A stretch of DNA of 64,000 nucleotides from DATFCK01 sp963728975 (GTDB lineage Bacteria; Verrucomicrobiota; Verrucomicrobiia; Chthoniobacterales; UBA10450). This document shows positions 48,376-58,095 of this stretch, one piece after another. The DNA lies in assembly GCA_963728975.1 (NCBI GenBank), contig CAVSMF010000001.1, positions 1,798,001 through 1,862,000 of the forward strand, in the 5' to 3' direction. Each line of letters begins with the position of its first letter. Positions within the stretch are counted from its first letter, which is position 1. Below the pieces are notes generated by a model. It was not told where the DNA came from and searched no databases. It saw only the letters and a program-made list of their open reading frames with translations. A program made the position numbers and the translations under genes.

Positions 48376-50648
48376 ACCGCCGCCGTCCCAATCCCCGCCT
48401 GAAGATTCAATTTTTAGGGATCTTCATGCTCCTGGGCGTCACCGCGCTGGCATTACGGTTATGGTGGATTCAGGTGGCGCGTGGCTACGAATGGACGGCG
48501 CGGATCCGGGGCAGCTCCGAAGTTACGGTGCGCATTCCCTCGGTGCGGGGGGAGATCAAGGACCGGAACGGGGTCACCCTGGTCCAGAACCGGGCCAGTT
48601 ACGAGGTTGATTTTTATCTGCCTGAAATGGTCAAGGGATATCGCGAGCGGTTTGGCCGGCCGCCGTTGACGGAGTACCGCGCCATAATCAACGGCATGCC
48701 CAAGGATCAGAAAGAAGCCGATATTATTAAGATCGTTAATCAGGGAGTGGTGCCGCGTCTGGATAATCTTCAACTGGCCCAGGATTACAATGCCGCCCAG
48801 TTGCGCCGCCATTATCGCAACGAAACCGAAGTCCCCTTTTCCTATTTAAAGGACATCGATTTCAAAACGATGGCCAAATTTTCGGAGCACGATGTCGGGC
48901 TGCCCGGGGTGGACATCGCCATCAAACCGGTGCGCTCCTATGTTTATGGGGCGCTGGCGGCGCACCTTTTGGGTTACGTCGGGGCGCCGGACGACATCAA
49001 CAAGGAAGAAGCGCGGAAGTACACGTTCTATCAGGGCGATGTGGAAGGGAAGTCGAACATCGAGAAAGCGATGGATGACTATCTGCGGGGCAAGCCGGGA
49101 GTTCGTCATTTGCGCCGCAACGCCAAGGGGCAGATCGACGGCTTGCTTCGGGAAGATCAACCGCAACAGGGGGCCAATGTTTATCTGACCCTGGATGCGC
49201 GAATTCAGACGATCGCGGAGGAAGCGTTGCGTGCGGTCGGCCGGGGCGCCGCGGTAGTGGTCGATCCCAATACCGGCAGCGTTCTGGCCATGGCGTCGGT
49301 TCCTTCCTTCGATCCGAATACGTTCATCCCCAGTATTAAAGCGAAAGATTGGAAGGCGCTCCAGAAGGACGCAGGCGACCCGTTAGTCAATCGAGCCATC
49401 AGCGCGTTGCCGCCCGGGTCGACGTTCAAGGTTGTGACAGCGCTGGCCGGCCTGAGAAAGGGCCTCGCCAATGCCCACTTCAATTGTAGCGGCGGCGTCA
49501 CCTACGGAGACCATTACTTTCGGTGCTGGATCGCGGAAAAGGGCGGCGGCCACGGCACTCTTGGGCTGGAGGACGCGATCAAAGTTTCTTGCGACGCATT
49601 CTTTTATCAATATGGCAATGCGGCAGGGATCCAGTCGATCGATACCGTGGGAAAGATGCTTGGCTTGGGGGAGGAATCCGGAATTAGACTCACCGGCGAA
49701 CAGCCGGGAATCATGCCGGGTCCCGAATGGATGGCGGTCTATCATCCTCAGGAACGATGGTCGCAGGCCCAGACGGCCAATGTTTCCATTGGCCAGGGTT
49801 ACATGCTGGTCTCGCCTCTTCAGTTGGCCATGGTTTATTCCACCGTCGCCAACGGTGGAATCTGTTATTACCCGCGCCTGGTCGATCGAGTCCTGAACCA
49901 GGATGGGTCGTCCGCACTGGATGAACACGGCAAGCCGGTCATATCGCCCGAGCCGCGGGTTCGAACCGACCTACGGACGCAGTTTTCGCCCGAGGAGATC
50001 GACATGGTGCGTCAGGGCCTCTGGAAGGTAGTCAATGAAGACGGCGGGACGGGGGCCAGGGCACGGCTGAAAAAAACAGTGGTGGCGGGCAAAACCGGCA
50101 CGGCCCAAGCAGCGGACCATGGCCGCGAGTCGAATGTCGCGTGGTTCGCCAGCTTCGCCCCTTTCGATCATCCAAAGTATGTCGTAGTGGTGATGGTGCA
50201 GGCCGGTGAGCATGGCGGCCACGGGGGCAGCGTCGCCGGGCCCATCGCGGCGCGCATCATGGAACGGACAATAGGGTTGGAAGATGGAAGCTTCGACATG
50301 CCCCTGGCTTGGTTGGAGCCCGCGCATAAACCTGATCCGTTCCAAAGCATTAAGGAAGTTAGCTTTCGCGATTCCGGAGCGAATGCTGAAGGCGCGGATG
50401 AAGAAGGCACCGGTGATTCACAAGCCGCGTCCGTCCAAATGGCTGCCGATGGCGCCCAGCCGGACGTGGAACCGGAAGCCGATTCGGCCGGAAAGGTGAA
50501 ACGCGGGCAGGTCCCGCGGGCGGTGGCGGTAACACCGGAGCGGCAGCAGCACCGCGGCTTTTTCGAGCGCCTCTTTGGGGTCCGGCGTCAGCCGGCACCG
50601 GCTCCGACTCCGGCGCAGAAGCGCCGAACGCGGATGCGAAACTTTTAA
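48372..50648 (+). CDS. mrdA: Penicillin-binding protein 2 (elongation transpeptidase)
   Basis: Class B PBP that cross-links peptidoglycan during cell elongation, 758 residues. One N-terminal membrane helix (about 16-37) is followed by the dimerisation domain and the transpeptidase with SxxK in PGSTFKVV near 348-355, SCD (SxN equivalent) near 406 and KTGTAQ near 573-578. EPGSVYKP-type motif and GQGYMLVSPLQLA are visible. The C-terminal ~120 residues form an acidic, Ala/Pro-rich extension ending in a basic patch (FERLFGVRRQPAPAPT), not found in E. coli PBP2. rodA does not follow; rng does. Confidence 0.93.
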   Translation: MNRRRPNPRLKIQFLGIFMLLGVTALALRLWWIQVARGYEWTARIRGSSEVTVRIPSVRGEIKDRNGVTLVQNRASYEVDFYLPEMVKGYRERFGRPPLTEYRAIINGMPKDQKEADIIKIVNQGVVPRLDNLQLAQDYNAAQLRRHYRNETEVPFSYLKDIDFKTMAKFSEHDVGLPGVDIAIKPVRSYVYGALAAHLLGYVGAPDDINKEEARKYTFYQGDVEGKSNIEKAMDDYLRGKPGVRHLRRNAKGQIDGLLREDQPQQGANVYLTLDARIQTIAEEALRAVGRGAAVVVDPNTGSVLAMASVPSFDPNTFIPSIKAKDWKALQKDAGDPLVNRAISALPPGSTFKVVTALAGLRKGLANAHFNCSGGVTYGDHYFRCWIAEKGGGHGTLGLEDAIKVSCDAFFYQYGNAAGIQSIDTVGKMLGLGEESGIRLTGEQPGIMPGPEWMAVYHPQERWSQAQTANVSIGQGYMLVSPLQLAMVYSTVANGGICYYPRLVDRVLNQDGSSALDEHGKPVISPEPRVRTDLRTQFSPEEIDMVRQGLWKVVNEDGGTGARARLKKTVVAGKTGTAQAADHGRESNVAWFASFAPFDHPKYVVVVMVQAGEHGGHGGSVAGPIAARIMERTIGLEDGSFDMPLAWLEPAHKPDPFQSIKEVSFRDSGANAEGADEEGTGDSQAASVQMAADGAQPDVEPEADSAGKVKRGQVPRAVAVTPERQQHRGFFERLFGVRRQPAPAPTPAQKRRTRMRNF

Positions 50649-50714
50649 TTAACCCGACAATGAAAAACAGCCTTCTGCCGTTTTCATTCTCGATAGGAGA
50701 ACCTATTCAGATTT

Positions 50715-52286
50715 ATGTTAGACAAGGTACGAAAAATTTTGGGTCTTTCTTCCCGGAGAACCGGGAACAAGATCATCATGAGCGTGGAAAAACTCGAGCG
50801 GCGCGTGGCGCTGCTGGAGAACGGTCGTCTCGAAGAATACAGCGTCGAGCGTAACACCTCGCGCAATATCGTCGGCAGCGTTTACAAGGGCCGAGTTAAA
50901 AACATCGAGATGGGGCTGAAGGCGATGTTTGTCGACATCGGCTTCGAAAAAAACGCTTTCCTTCATTTCTGGGATGCGATTCCAGCCGCGCTCGACAGCG
51001 GGATCGAAGAAATCGACCGGCCTTCCAAGAAGCAACGAAAGCGGATTACGCCGAAGGATATTCCCAACATTTATCCGGTTGGCTCGGAAGTGATTGTGCA
51101 GGTGACCAAGGGCCCGATTGGGACCAAGGGTCCACGGGTGACCACCAACCTGAGTTTTGCCGGACGCTACCTGGTTTTGATGCCGTTCAGCGATCGCAGC
51201 GGGATCTCCCGCAAAATCGAAGCCCCGAAGGAACGCGATCGGCTTCGGAAAATTCTGCGTGAGCTCGACATCCCGGACGGCATCGGGGTCATTATTCGGA
51301 CCGTCGGGGAAGGAGCTCGGGCGCGCTATTTTGTGCGCGATCTTCGCTTCCTCCTCGATCAATGGGCCAAGATAGAGCAGCACATCCGGGAGCAGCCGGC
51401 GGCATCGCGGGTGTTTGAGGAGCCGGACCTGGTTGACCGGACCGTTCGTGATTTTCTAACTGAAGAAATTGACGAGGTGCTCTGCGACGATCGGGAGGCG
51501 ACCGATCGGATGAACGAGATGGTAGGGCAAATCTCAAGGCGCTCCCGAAACCGGATCAAATTTTACGACGGGGCCACTCCGATTTTTGAAACGTACGGAG
51601 TGCAGAAGCAGATCGACGACGCCTTTCACCGGCAAGTCTGGCTCAAATGCGGCGGCTACATCGTGATTGATGAAACGGAAGCGCTGGTTGCGATCGACGT
51701 AAATACCGGTCGGAACAAAGGCGGACGCGACGTCGACAAAACCATATTGCAGACCAATCTGGAGGCGGCCGACGAAATCGCGCGTCAATTGCGATTGCGC
51801 AACGTGGGCGGTCTGATCATCGGCGATTTTATCGACATGAAGAGCCGGAAAGATCAGCAGCTGGTTTATAATTTGATGAAAGAGCGGCTCAAGCGGGACA
51901 AGGCCAAGACTCATGTGCTGCCGATTTCACCGCTTGGCCTCATAGAAATGACCCGTCAACGCGCCCAGGAAAGCCTGAGCGACACCATTTACGAGAACTG
52001 CCCATATTGCGGGGGCCGGGGCGTGGTGAAGACGTCCATGAGCACAAGCGTCGAGTTGCATCGAACCTTGAATACGGTCATGCGGAAGTATCAGGACAGC
52101 GTGCATGACATTCGGGTGATTGTTAATCCCGATATCTTGAAACGCTTGAAAGAGGAAGATGAGGAACTCCTGGTAGAACTGGAGCGCCGTTACGCCGGCC
52201 GGCTGATGTTCCGGGCCGATCCGGCCTTTCATCACGAGAAATTCATGGTCACAGACGCAAATACCGGCGCAGAACTTAAGGCGTAA
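50715..52286 (+). CDS. rng: Ribonuclease E/G family protein
   Basis: Endoribonuclease for rRNA and mRNA processing, 523 residues, the RNase G/catalytic RNase E length. It starts with a short basic stretch, then the S1-like domain (SVYKGRVKNIEMGLKAMFVDIGFEKNAFLHFWD), RNase E/G core TKGPIGTKGPRVTTNLSFAGRYLVLMP, catalytic Asp-rich block VAIDVNTGRNKG then GLIIGDFIDMKSRKDQ and the zinc-link CPYCGGRG near 430. AGGAGA lies 14 bases before the ATG. No long C-terminal scaffold for a degradosome is present. rng next to mre genes is also seen in enterobacteria. Confidence 0.95.
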   Translation: MLDKVRKILGLSSRRTGNKIIMSVEKLERRVALLENGRLEEYSVERNTSRNIVGSVYKGRVKNIEMGLKAMFVDIGFEKNAFLHFWDAIPAALDSGIEEIDRPSKKQRKRITPKDIPNIYPVGSEVIVQVTKGPIGTKGPRVTTNLSFAGRYLVLMPFSDRSGISRKIEAPKERDRLRKILRELDIPDGIGVIIRTVGEGARARYFVRDLRFLLDQWAKIEQHIREQPAASRVFEEPDLVDRTVRDFLTEEIDEVLCDDREATDRMNEMVGQISRRSRNRIKFYDGATPIFETYGVQKQIDDAFHRQVWLKCGGYIVIDETEALVAIDVNTGRNKGGRDVDKTILQTNLEAADEIARQLRLRNVGGLIIGDFIDMKSRKDQQLVYNLMKERLKRDKAKTHVLPISPLGLIEMTRQRAQESLSDTIYENCPYCGGRGVVKTSMSTSVELHRTLNTVMRKYQDSVHDIRVIVNPDILKRLKEEDEELLVELERRYAGRLMFRADPAFHHEKFMVTDANTGAELKA

Positions 52287-52433
52287 TCGCGTTGATTTGT
52301 TACAATCAACTACTTGCAAAACTGAAGATTCTCGTGAGATTCGCGGCATCCGGCTTCCTTGCCAATTTCGTTTTAGAATTGGGGTCGCTGGAACGCTAAC
52401 CAACGAAAACTTAACCAAACTGGGGAGAAGCAA

Positions 52434-53159
52434 ATGAAAAAGACGATATTGGGTCTCTGCGTCATCGCGGTATCCGCTGCCTGCGGCTTGGCCGGCACTG
52501 AGTATTATGGCGGGGCCAAGCAGACAACGGTGCAGCAACCGCAGGAGGAATGCTGGTATGGGGATACCGAATGGGATGTAAGTCTCTGGGGTACTTATAC
52601 ATTTACCGGAACGGACGAAAATGGAATCGGCGCCAGCGGTTTCTTTTTGGGCGACGATATTGGCGATCGCTATCTCCAGGCGGATCATGCCTGGGGCGGC
52701 GGTCTCGACCTCAAATATTTCTGGCATAAATACTTTGGATTCGGGGTGGAAGGGTTCGCCCTGGACGCGCAGCGCACGGGCTTCGATTTCGAAGGAGCAC
52801 CCGTCGTCGGCGCTTTTACCTTCACCAAGCATGATGAAGATCGCCTGATCGGGGCCGCGTTAGGCACATTGACCCTTCGTTATCCGATCGGATGTTCTCG
52901 CTTCGCGCCTTATGTCTGGGCCGGCGGCGGCGGAATCTTCAACGGCGGCGAGAAGGACCGGATCATCCCGGTCGGCGGTAGAGTGTTCACGACCCAGCAC
53001 GACGGCGGAGACGACAAGTTCATGGGCCAGTTTGGAGGCGGCTTTGAAGTCCGCATCACCCGGCATATCGGCTGGATCAACGATTTCAGCTGGAACGTCG
53101 TGGACGGTCCTCAAAATAACTTCGGGATGGCGCGCACCGGTCTAAACTTCGCATTTTAA
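52434..53159 (+). CDS. Outer-membrane beta-barrel protein of unknown function
   Basis: A 241-residue exported protein. After a signal peptide (about 1-20) the sequence alternates in short amphipathic strands (DVSLWGTYTFTG, GGLDLKYFWHKYFGFGVEGFAL, APYVWAGGGGIF, FMGQFGGGFEVRITRHIGWINDFSWNVV) and ends TGLNFAF with a terminal aromatic, as expected of an eight-stranded opacity/OmpW-like barrel. GGGGAGAAG precedes the ATG. A terminator follows 22 bp after the stop. Single-gene transcript. Function unknown. Confidence 0.75.
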   Translation: MKKTILGLCVIAVSAACGLAGTEYYGGAKQTTVQQPQEECWYGDTEWDVSLWGTYTFTGTDENGIGASGFFLGDDIGDRYLQADHAWGGGLDLKYFWHKYFGFGVEGFALDAQRTGFDFEGAPVVGAFTFTKHDEDRLIGAALGTLTLRYPIGCSRFAPYVWAGGGGIFNGGEKDRIIPVGGRVFTTQHDGGDDKFMGQFGGGFEVRITRHIGWINDFSWNVVDGPQNNFGMARTGLNFAF

Positions 53160-53181
53160 GTTCCGATTATCGGATTTGTCG

Positions 53182-53222
53182 GCGGCGGCATTTGGGCAGC
53201 CAGATGCCGCCGCTTGCTTTTT
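53182..53222 (+). terminator. Rho-independent terminator after the beta-barrel gene
   Basis: GCGGCGGCAT (53182-53191) and ATGCCGCCGC (53204-53213) form a 10-bp GC-rich stem with a 12-base loop, followed by TTGCTTTTTG. Good match to an intrinsic terminator for the plus strand. Confidence 0.8.
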
Positions 53223-53291
53223 GCTCCGAATCCGGCTCGCTCTTGCTTCTTTCGGATTTGCGAAAACGCCAGGCGGGTGAATTTTGAGTCG

Positions 53292-54416
53292 ATGTCATTT
53301 TCCGAGATTGTCGATGATCTGGCCCTGAAGAGGTCCGCCCTCTTGCGCGAATTCGAGGAACTGATCGCGCCCAGGACCGACGCGGAACTTGAGCGAATGG
53401 CGCGCAAATCGCACACCCTGACTTTGTGCAATTTTGGTCGAACGATGCGGCTATTTGCCCCGCTCTACCTTTCCAACGAATGCATCAACAACTGCCGCTA
53501 TTGCGGATTCTCGCGCGACAATCCGATCCTGCGTGTCACCCTGACCGTTGAAGAAGTCGCCGCTGAAGCCGAGCATCTGGCCCAAGCAGGCTTTCGCCAG
53601 ATTCTGCTTGTCGCGGGGGAGCATCCCAAGTTTGTCAATCAATCCTACCTAACCGATTGTGTCCGGGTCCTGGCGCCGAACTTTCCTTCTATTGCCATCG
53701 AATTGGGGCCGCTTCCGGCGCAGGACTATGTGCCGTTGATCAATGCCGGTGCGGAAGGCCTGGTGGTTTATCAGGAAACCTACGACCGGGCGATCTACGC
53801 CGATCTGCACACTTCGGGCCCAAAGCGCGATTTCAACTGGCGGCTCGATTGCGCGGAACGAGGATATCGGGCCGGGTTTCGGCGGCTCGGCATTGGCGCG
53901 CTCTTTGGTTTGGCCGACTGGCGGACAGACGCAATGTCGCTGGCGGCGCATCTCGAATATCTGTTTAAACATTGCTGGCAGGCCCAAATCGGCGTCAGCT
54001 TGCCGCGGATACGTCCCGCCGCGGGCGGCTATCAGCCGCTATTTTCAATGAGCGATCGCGAGCTGGCCCAGCTGGTGTGCGCATTTCGAATCGTGTTTCC
54101 GCAGGTCGGGATTGTCTTGAGCACGCGTGAGCGCCCGGCCTTGCGCGATGCCCTGATCCCACTCGGGGTGACTGCAATGAGCGCGGGCAGCCACACCGAG
54201 CCGGGCGGCTACACCAAAACCGGGACCGGCAATCTCCATCGCACCGTTCGCGGACGAATCGTTGCCCCTGACTTTCAAGACGGCGAAGACCAGCTGGCAA
54301 CCGGTCAGTTTGAAATCAGCGACGAGCGTTCGCCCTTCGAGATTGCGTCCCTGCTGCGAAGGCGGGGTCTGGAACCGGTTTGGAAAGACTGGGACCAGAT
54401 CCTGATGAGCGCATGA
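53292..54416 (+). CDS. thiH: 2-iminoacetate synthase ThiH
   Basis: Radical SAM lyase that cleaves tyrosine to dehydroglycine for thiazole formation, 374 residues from ATG 53292 (a GTG at 53277 is possible). The iron-sulfur motif is CINNCRYCGF (C-x3-C-x2-C), followed by the radical SAM barrel (LLVAGEHPKF, GLVVYQETYDRAIYADLHTSGPKRDF) and SAGSHTEPGGY. Coupled to thiS through ATGA. The usual order is thiS-thiG-thiH; here thiH precedes thiS and thiG is absent. Confidence 0.92.
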   Translation: MSFSEIVDDLALKRSALLREFEELIAPRTDAELERMARKSHTLTLCNFGRTMRLFAPLYLSNECINNCRYCGFSRDNPILRVTLTVEEVAAEAEHLAQAGFRQILLVAGEHPKFVNQSYLTDCVRVLAPNFPSIAIELGPLPAQDYVPLINAGAEGLVVYQETYDRAIYADLHTSGPKRDFNWRLDCAERGYRAGFRRLGIGALFGLADWRTDAMSLAAHLEYLFKHCWQAQIGVSLPRIRPAAGGYQPLFSMSDRELAQLVCAFRIVFPQVGIVLSTRERPALRDALIPLGVTAMSAGSHTEPGGYTKTGTGNLHRTVRGRIVAPDFQDGEDQLATGQFEISDERSPFEIASLLRRRGLEPVWKDWDQILMSA

Positions 54417-54613
54417 CCATTTCGTTAAACGGCGAAAAGATCGACGCCGCCGGGGCCAGAAGCGTTCAGGAGTTGATCGAACATTACCGATTATCTCCTC
54501 AGGCGATCCTGATCGAGCATAATGGCCTCGCTTTACACCGTCGCGAATGGCCGGAGCGAATCCTCAAAGAGGGCGACCAGGTCGAAATGCTGCGAGTGGT
54601 AGCGGGAGGCTGA
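54413..54613 (+). CDS. thiS: Sulfur-carrier protein ThiS
   Basis: A 66-residue ubiquitin-like sulfur carrier for thiazole synthesis that is thiocarboxylated at its C-terminal glycine. Ends VVAGG, with the essential diglycine, and starts TISLNGEKIDAAGARSVQELI. The start is fixed by the ATGA overlap with thiH. No thiF or thiG adjoins it; the next gene is on the opposite strand after 144 bp. Confidence 0.9.
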   Translation: MTISLNGEKIDAAGARSVQELIEHYRLSPQAILIEHNGLALHRREWPERILKEGDQVEMLRVVAGG

Positions 54614-54757
54614 TTTGGGGAATGGAGCTTGTCCGCGGCCAAGCCCGACCGTTCAGGCCCGCGTCGTTGCCAGTCGGATCCTAAAAAAACAAAAAGCAAA
54701 CCGACGTTCAGAAGGACACCGCTAGCCAGAAAAAAGGAAAGTCGTGAATTGGAAGCA

Positions 54758-56158
54758 TCAAACGGAACTGGACTTGACCACAACCCGCATTCCGTCGGTT
54801 TGCACGACGGTGATCGGAGTATCCGGGGCGATGAACTCGCCTTGAGTGATGACATCCACGACATGATCTGAAAATCTGGCCTTGCCGCTCGGGCGCAACA
54901 TCGAGAGGGCGATTCCCTGGGCGCCGGCCGACAGAGCCAGAGCGGTGGCAAACTCCCGCGGCGCGCCGGCCAAGGATGGTCCCGATGGATTGGAGGTGAG
55001 GAGAGCGAAACGGCGGTAAATACTGGTGCGCGGGAGATAGCGCGCCAGAATCGCGATGATGACCGACGCGGCGACGATCACCAGGACAAGATTGATCAGT
55101 GGCATCAGGAGCATGCTCTGGGTTGGGAAAAATCCTTCGCCGGGATATCGATCGATCATTGCCCACAAAATGGAGGCGAGCATCAGAAAGACGCCGAGGA
55201 CGCCGAAGACGATGGTGGAATGCGCAAAGAACAGAATTTCAATCAGGACCAGGGCCACTCCCAAAATGAAAAGCGCCATTACCTCCCAGCCGGCCAGGCC
55301 GGCCAGGTAATGCCCCAAAAAAAACAGGGCAAAACAGACCGCTGAAACGATTCCGGGCAGGGTCGCCCCGGGGACCTTGAACTCAATGTATGCGCCGATG
55401 ATTCCACCGAGGAGAAGGAGCGGTGACAGAGCTGTTATCCAAAATGCAATTTTCTCGAACCCGGTCGGATTGAGGGAAACGATGTCGCCCTTCAATCCCG
55501 CTTTCTGTGTCATCTCGGCGACCGAATCGGCCATCCCGTCGGCCAGCAGCGGTTTTCCATTGATCTTCTCGGTAGCGTCCTGTGCATTCAAAGTGAGCAG
55601 GCTGCCTTTAGGATGAACCACCCGGTCTCCGATTTTGACTTCCTTATCCTTGTTCATGAATGCCTCACCGACATCGGGGTTGTGTCCATTGCGAATAGCG
55701 GACCCGCGAATGAGAGCCGACCAATATGAAATCGTCTTTTCCCGCAATGTGGCTGGCAGATCTTCGCCGGTTGAGAGGACAGGCGCGGCTGCGCCAATCG
55801 CGCTGACCGGCGCCATGTAAATATGCTTTGTGGCCAGGGCAATCAGCGATCCGGCCGATCCGGCATTGGAATTGATGAAAGTGTAAGTTGGAATTTCGAC
55901 ATGGTTGAGAATGTCGGTAATTTCTTCGGCGGCATCGAGCCGTCCGCCATAAGTGTTCATCTCCAAAACAACGGCAGAGGCCCCGCCGTTTTCAGCCGTT
56001 TTCACGGCCCGCCGCACAAACATTACCAGCGAGGGCGAAATTTCGCCCTTCAACGGGACCACGACGACGTCGCCTTTTTTTATCGTCTGCCCAGCTTGGG
56101 CACACTCCAGCCCGAGAAGCGGGAGAATTGCGCCCAGGACCCACAATTTCGTTCTCAT
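54758..56158 (-). CDS. NfeD-type membrane serine protease (ClpP-class)
   Basis: A 466-residue protein of the long NfeD family. A signal peptide (about 1-22) is followed by a ClpP/SppA-like periplasmic protease domain (about 30-230; VVVVPLKGEI, SAVVLEMNTYGGRLDAAEEI, and the Ser motif NSNAGSAGSLIALATKHIYMAP), four or so transmembrane helices (about 250-370) and a C-terminal NfeD OB-fold domain (GKARFSDHVVDVITQGEFI, ITVVQTDGMRVVVK). The ATG at 56158 is chosen; the frame is open further upstream but that part is antisense to dnaG. It runs convergent to thiS and divergent from dnaG. Confidence 0.88.
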   Translation of the reverse strand: MRTKLWVLGAILPLLGLECAQAGQTIKKGDVVVVPLKGEISPSLVMFVRRAVKTAENGGASAVVLEMNTYGGRLDAAEEITDILNHVEIPTYTFINSNAGSAGSLIALATKHIYMAPVSAIGAAAPVLSTGEDLPATLREKTISYWSALIRGSAIRNGHNPDVGEAFMNKDKEVKIGDRVVHPKGSLLTLNAQDATEKINGKPLLADGMADSVAEMTQKAGLKGDIVSLNPTGFEKIAFWITALSPLLLLGGIIGAYIEFKVPGATLPGIVSAVCFALFFLGHYLAGLAGWEVMALFILGVALVLIEILFFAHSTIVFGVLGVFLMLASILWAMIDRYPGEGFFPTQSMLLMPLINLVLVIVAASVIIAILARYLPRTSIYRRFALLTSNPSGPSLAGAPREFATALALSAGAQGIALSMLRPSGKARFSDHVVDVITQGEFIAPDTPITVVQTDGMRVVVKSSSV

Positions 56159-56230
56159 AGTTGGAAGCGGCGAAGCACTGCGTAAGTTTGACATTACTTC
56201 CCGGACGGAACGAGCGAAAAATCCCTTCCT

Positions 56231-58033
56231 GTGGCTATCATCCCAACCCAGACAATCGAGCAAATCGCCGCGGCCAACGACATTGTCGAGGTAATCGGTT
56301 CCTACTTTCCACTGAAACGGGCGGGGGCCAACTTCAAAGCGCTTTGCCCCTTCCATCAGGAGAAGACGCCCTCCTTTCACGTCAACCCGCAGCGGCAATC
56401 CTTTCATTGCTTCGGCTGCGGAGTCGGCGGGAGCGTTTTTCGGTTCGTGATGGATTACGAGCATATCGATTTCCCTTCGGCCGTGCGAAAACTGGGGGCG
56501 CGAGCCGGGATTCCGGTCATTGAAGAACGGGCAGCCGCCGGAGAAGAACGCCAGCATGAAGCGCGGCGCGTCCTGCTCCAACTGCATGCCGAGGCGGCGG
56601 ATTGGTTCCAGGAAAACTTGCTCAAGAAAGACTTCGCCGGACCGGCGCGCGACTATCTCAAACACCGGGGGGTGGAAAACCGGGTGGCAAAGAACTGGCA
56701 ACTCGGTTATGCCCCGCCCCAGTGGGATGCATTCCTGAAATGGGCTGTTGGCCGCGGATATGAGCGCCGGATCATTTTACAGAGCGGCCTGGTCAAGCTG
56801 CGGGAGGAAAACCGGCCGGAAGGCGAGCTCTACGACCGGTTTCGATCCCGGGTCATGTTCCCGATTTGCAACGATGTCGGAGAGGTGATCGCTTTCAGCG
56901 GCCGCACCCTGGAACCGGAGGCGGAGGCAGCCAAGTATCTTAACTCCCCCGAGACCCCGCTTTTTCGCAAAGGCAAAGTTTTGTTTGGACTGCACAAGAC
57001 AAAACGAGCCCTGATCGACGCCAATTGTGCCATCGTCTGCGAAGGCCAGCTCGACCTGATAACTTTATTCGAAGCCGGCATCACCAACGTGGTGGCGCCA
57101 CAAGGAACGGCCTTCACCGAAAATCAGGCGAGGATTCTCAAACGATTTGTCGCCGAAGTGGTTCTTTGTTTCGACGCCGATGCCGCCGGCCGCAAAGCCG
57201 CCGAACATTCGCTGGAGGCGCTTCTTCAAAACGATCTGGTCGTCCGCATCCTGGAAATGCCGCCGGGCGAAGATCCCGATTCACTGGTGCGCAAAAAGGG
57301 GCGAGAGGATTTCAAGGAACGGGTCGCTGCTGCCCGGGATTTTTTCGATTTTTGGATCGAGCGGGAGGCCGCTGAAACCGACCTGAACTCGATCGCCGCC
57401 AAGATGGAACTGGCCCGCGGTCTGGCTGAGACGGTGTCGCATGTCCGCGACCCGCTGATGCGGGGCGAGGTCGTCCGGAAAGTGACGTCGCGGCTGGGCC
57501 TGTCGCCGGTTGACTTCGAAAACCTTCTGGCCAGGCAGGCTCGCGCGCCTGTTTCCCTTCAATCGGAGCCGGTTTCCTCGTCCAGCCTCGCTCCGCGGCA
57601 TGACATCGCCATGCTTTGCCTTTTTGCCCTGCGAGACGAAAAAGCGCGCGATTTTTTGCTTGCTCAGAAGTGGCGTGAAATCCTGGAGCAAAGTCCCGAC
57701 TCGGGATTGCTTAAACGAATCCTGGAAGCGGATTTGCGTCCGGACGAAGCCGCCTCCCTGAGCGCGTTTATGGCGACTCTTTCGCCGGGGGAAGAATCGC
57801 TCGTCTCCTCCTGGCTGTTGCAGAGACTGCCGGCTGACCCGGCGAGCATCGTGGAGGAGTGGTGGCGGGGCCTGCGCCAGGGGCTTCTCCGGCGGCAACT
57901 GCAAGCTGCCGAAAGCAGAATGAAGCTGCCTCAGCTCAGCACCGGGGAAGTGGTGAATTTGCAGAAACAAATTCTTGACCTCCGAGAACAGCTCCACGAG
58001 CTTTCCGAGTTTTCGTCAGCCCCGGCACAATGA
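56231..58033 (+). CDS. dnaG: DNA primase
   Basis: Primase for lagging-strand synthesis, 600 residues. The N-terminal CHC2 zinc domain has CPFHQEKTPSFHV and HCFGCG (about 39-64), followed by the RNA polymerase domain with ARDYLKHRGV, GRTL and TOPRIM blocks EGQLDLITL (near 276, Gln where Tyr is usual) and VVLCFDADAAGRKAAEHSLE. The C-terminal helicase-binding region is divergent, as is common outside proteobacteria. The start is a GTG at 56231. It precedes rpoD by 62 bp, the macromolecular-synthesis arrangement, without rpsU. Confidence 0.95.
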   Translation: MAIIPTQTIEQIAAANDIVEVIGSYFPLKRAGANFKALCPFHQEKTPSFHVNPQRQSFHCFGCGVGGSVFRFVMDYEHIDFPSAVRKLGARAGIPVIEERAAAGEERQHEARRVLLQLHAEAADWFQENLLKKDFAGPARDYLKHRGVENRVAKNWQLGYAPPQWDAFLKWAVGRGYERRIILQSGLVKLREENRPEGELYDRFRSRVMFPICNDVGEVIAFSGRTLEPEAEAAKYLNSPETPLFRKGKVLFGLHKTKRALIDANCAIVCEGQLDLITLFEAGITNVVAPQGTAFTENQARILKRFVAEVVLCFDADAAGRKAAEHSLEALLQNDLVVRILEMPPGEDPDSLVRKKGREDFKERVAAARDFFDFWIEREAAETDLNSIAAKMELARGLAETVSHVRDPLMRGEVVRKVTSRLGLSPVDFENLLARQARAPVSLQSEPVSSSSLAPRHDIAMLCLFALRDEKARDFLLAQKWREILEQSPDSGLLKRILEADLRPDEAASLSAFMATLSPGEESLVSSWLLQRLPADPASIVEEWWRGLRQGLLRRQLQAAESRMKLPQLSTGEVVNLQKQILDLREQLHELSEFSSAPAQ

Positions 58034-58095
58034 TAGCTAATGCTCTTTGAATCGGGGTGACCCTCGAACGTCCAGTCGATCCTTAACCGAGTAAC

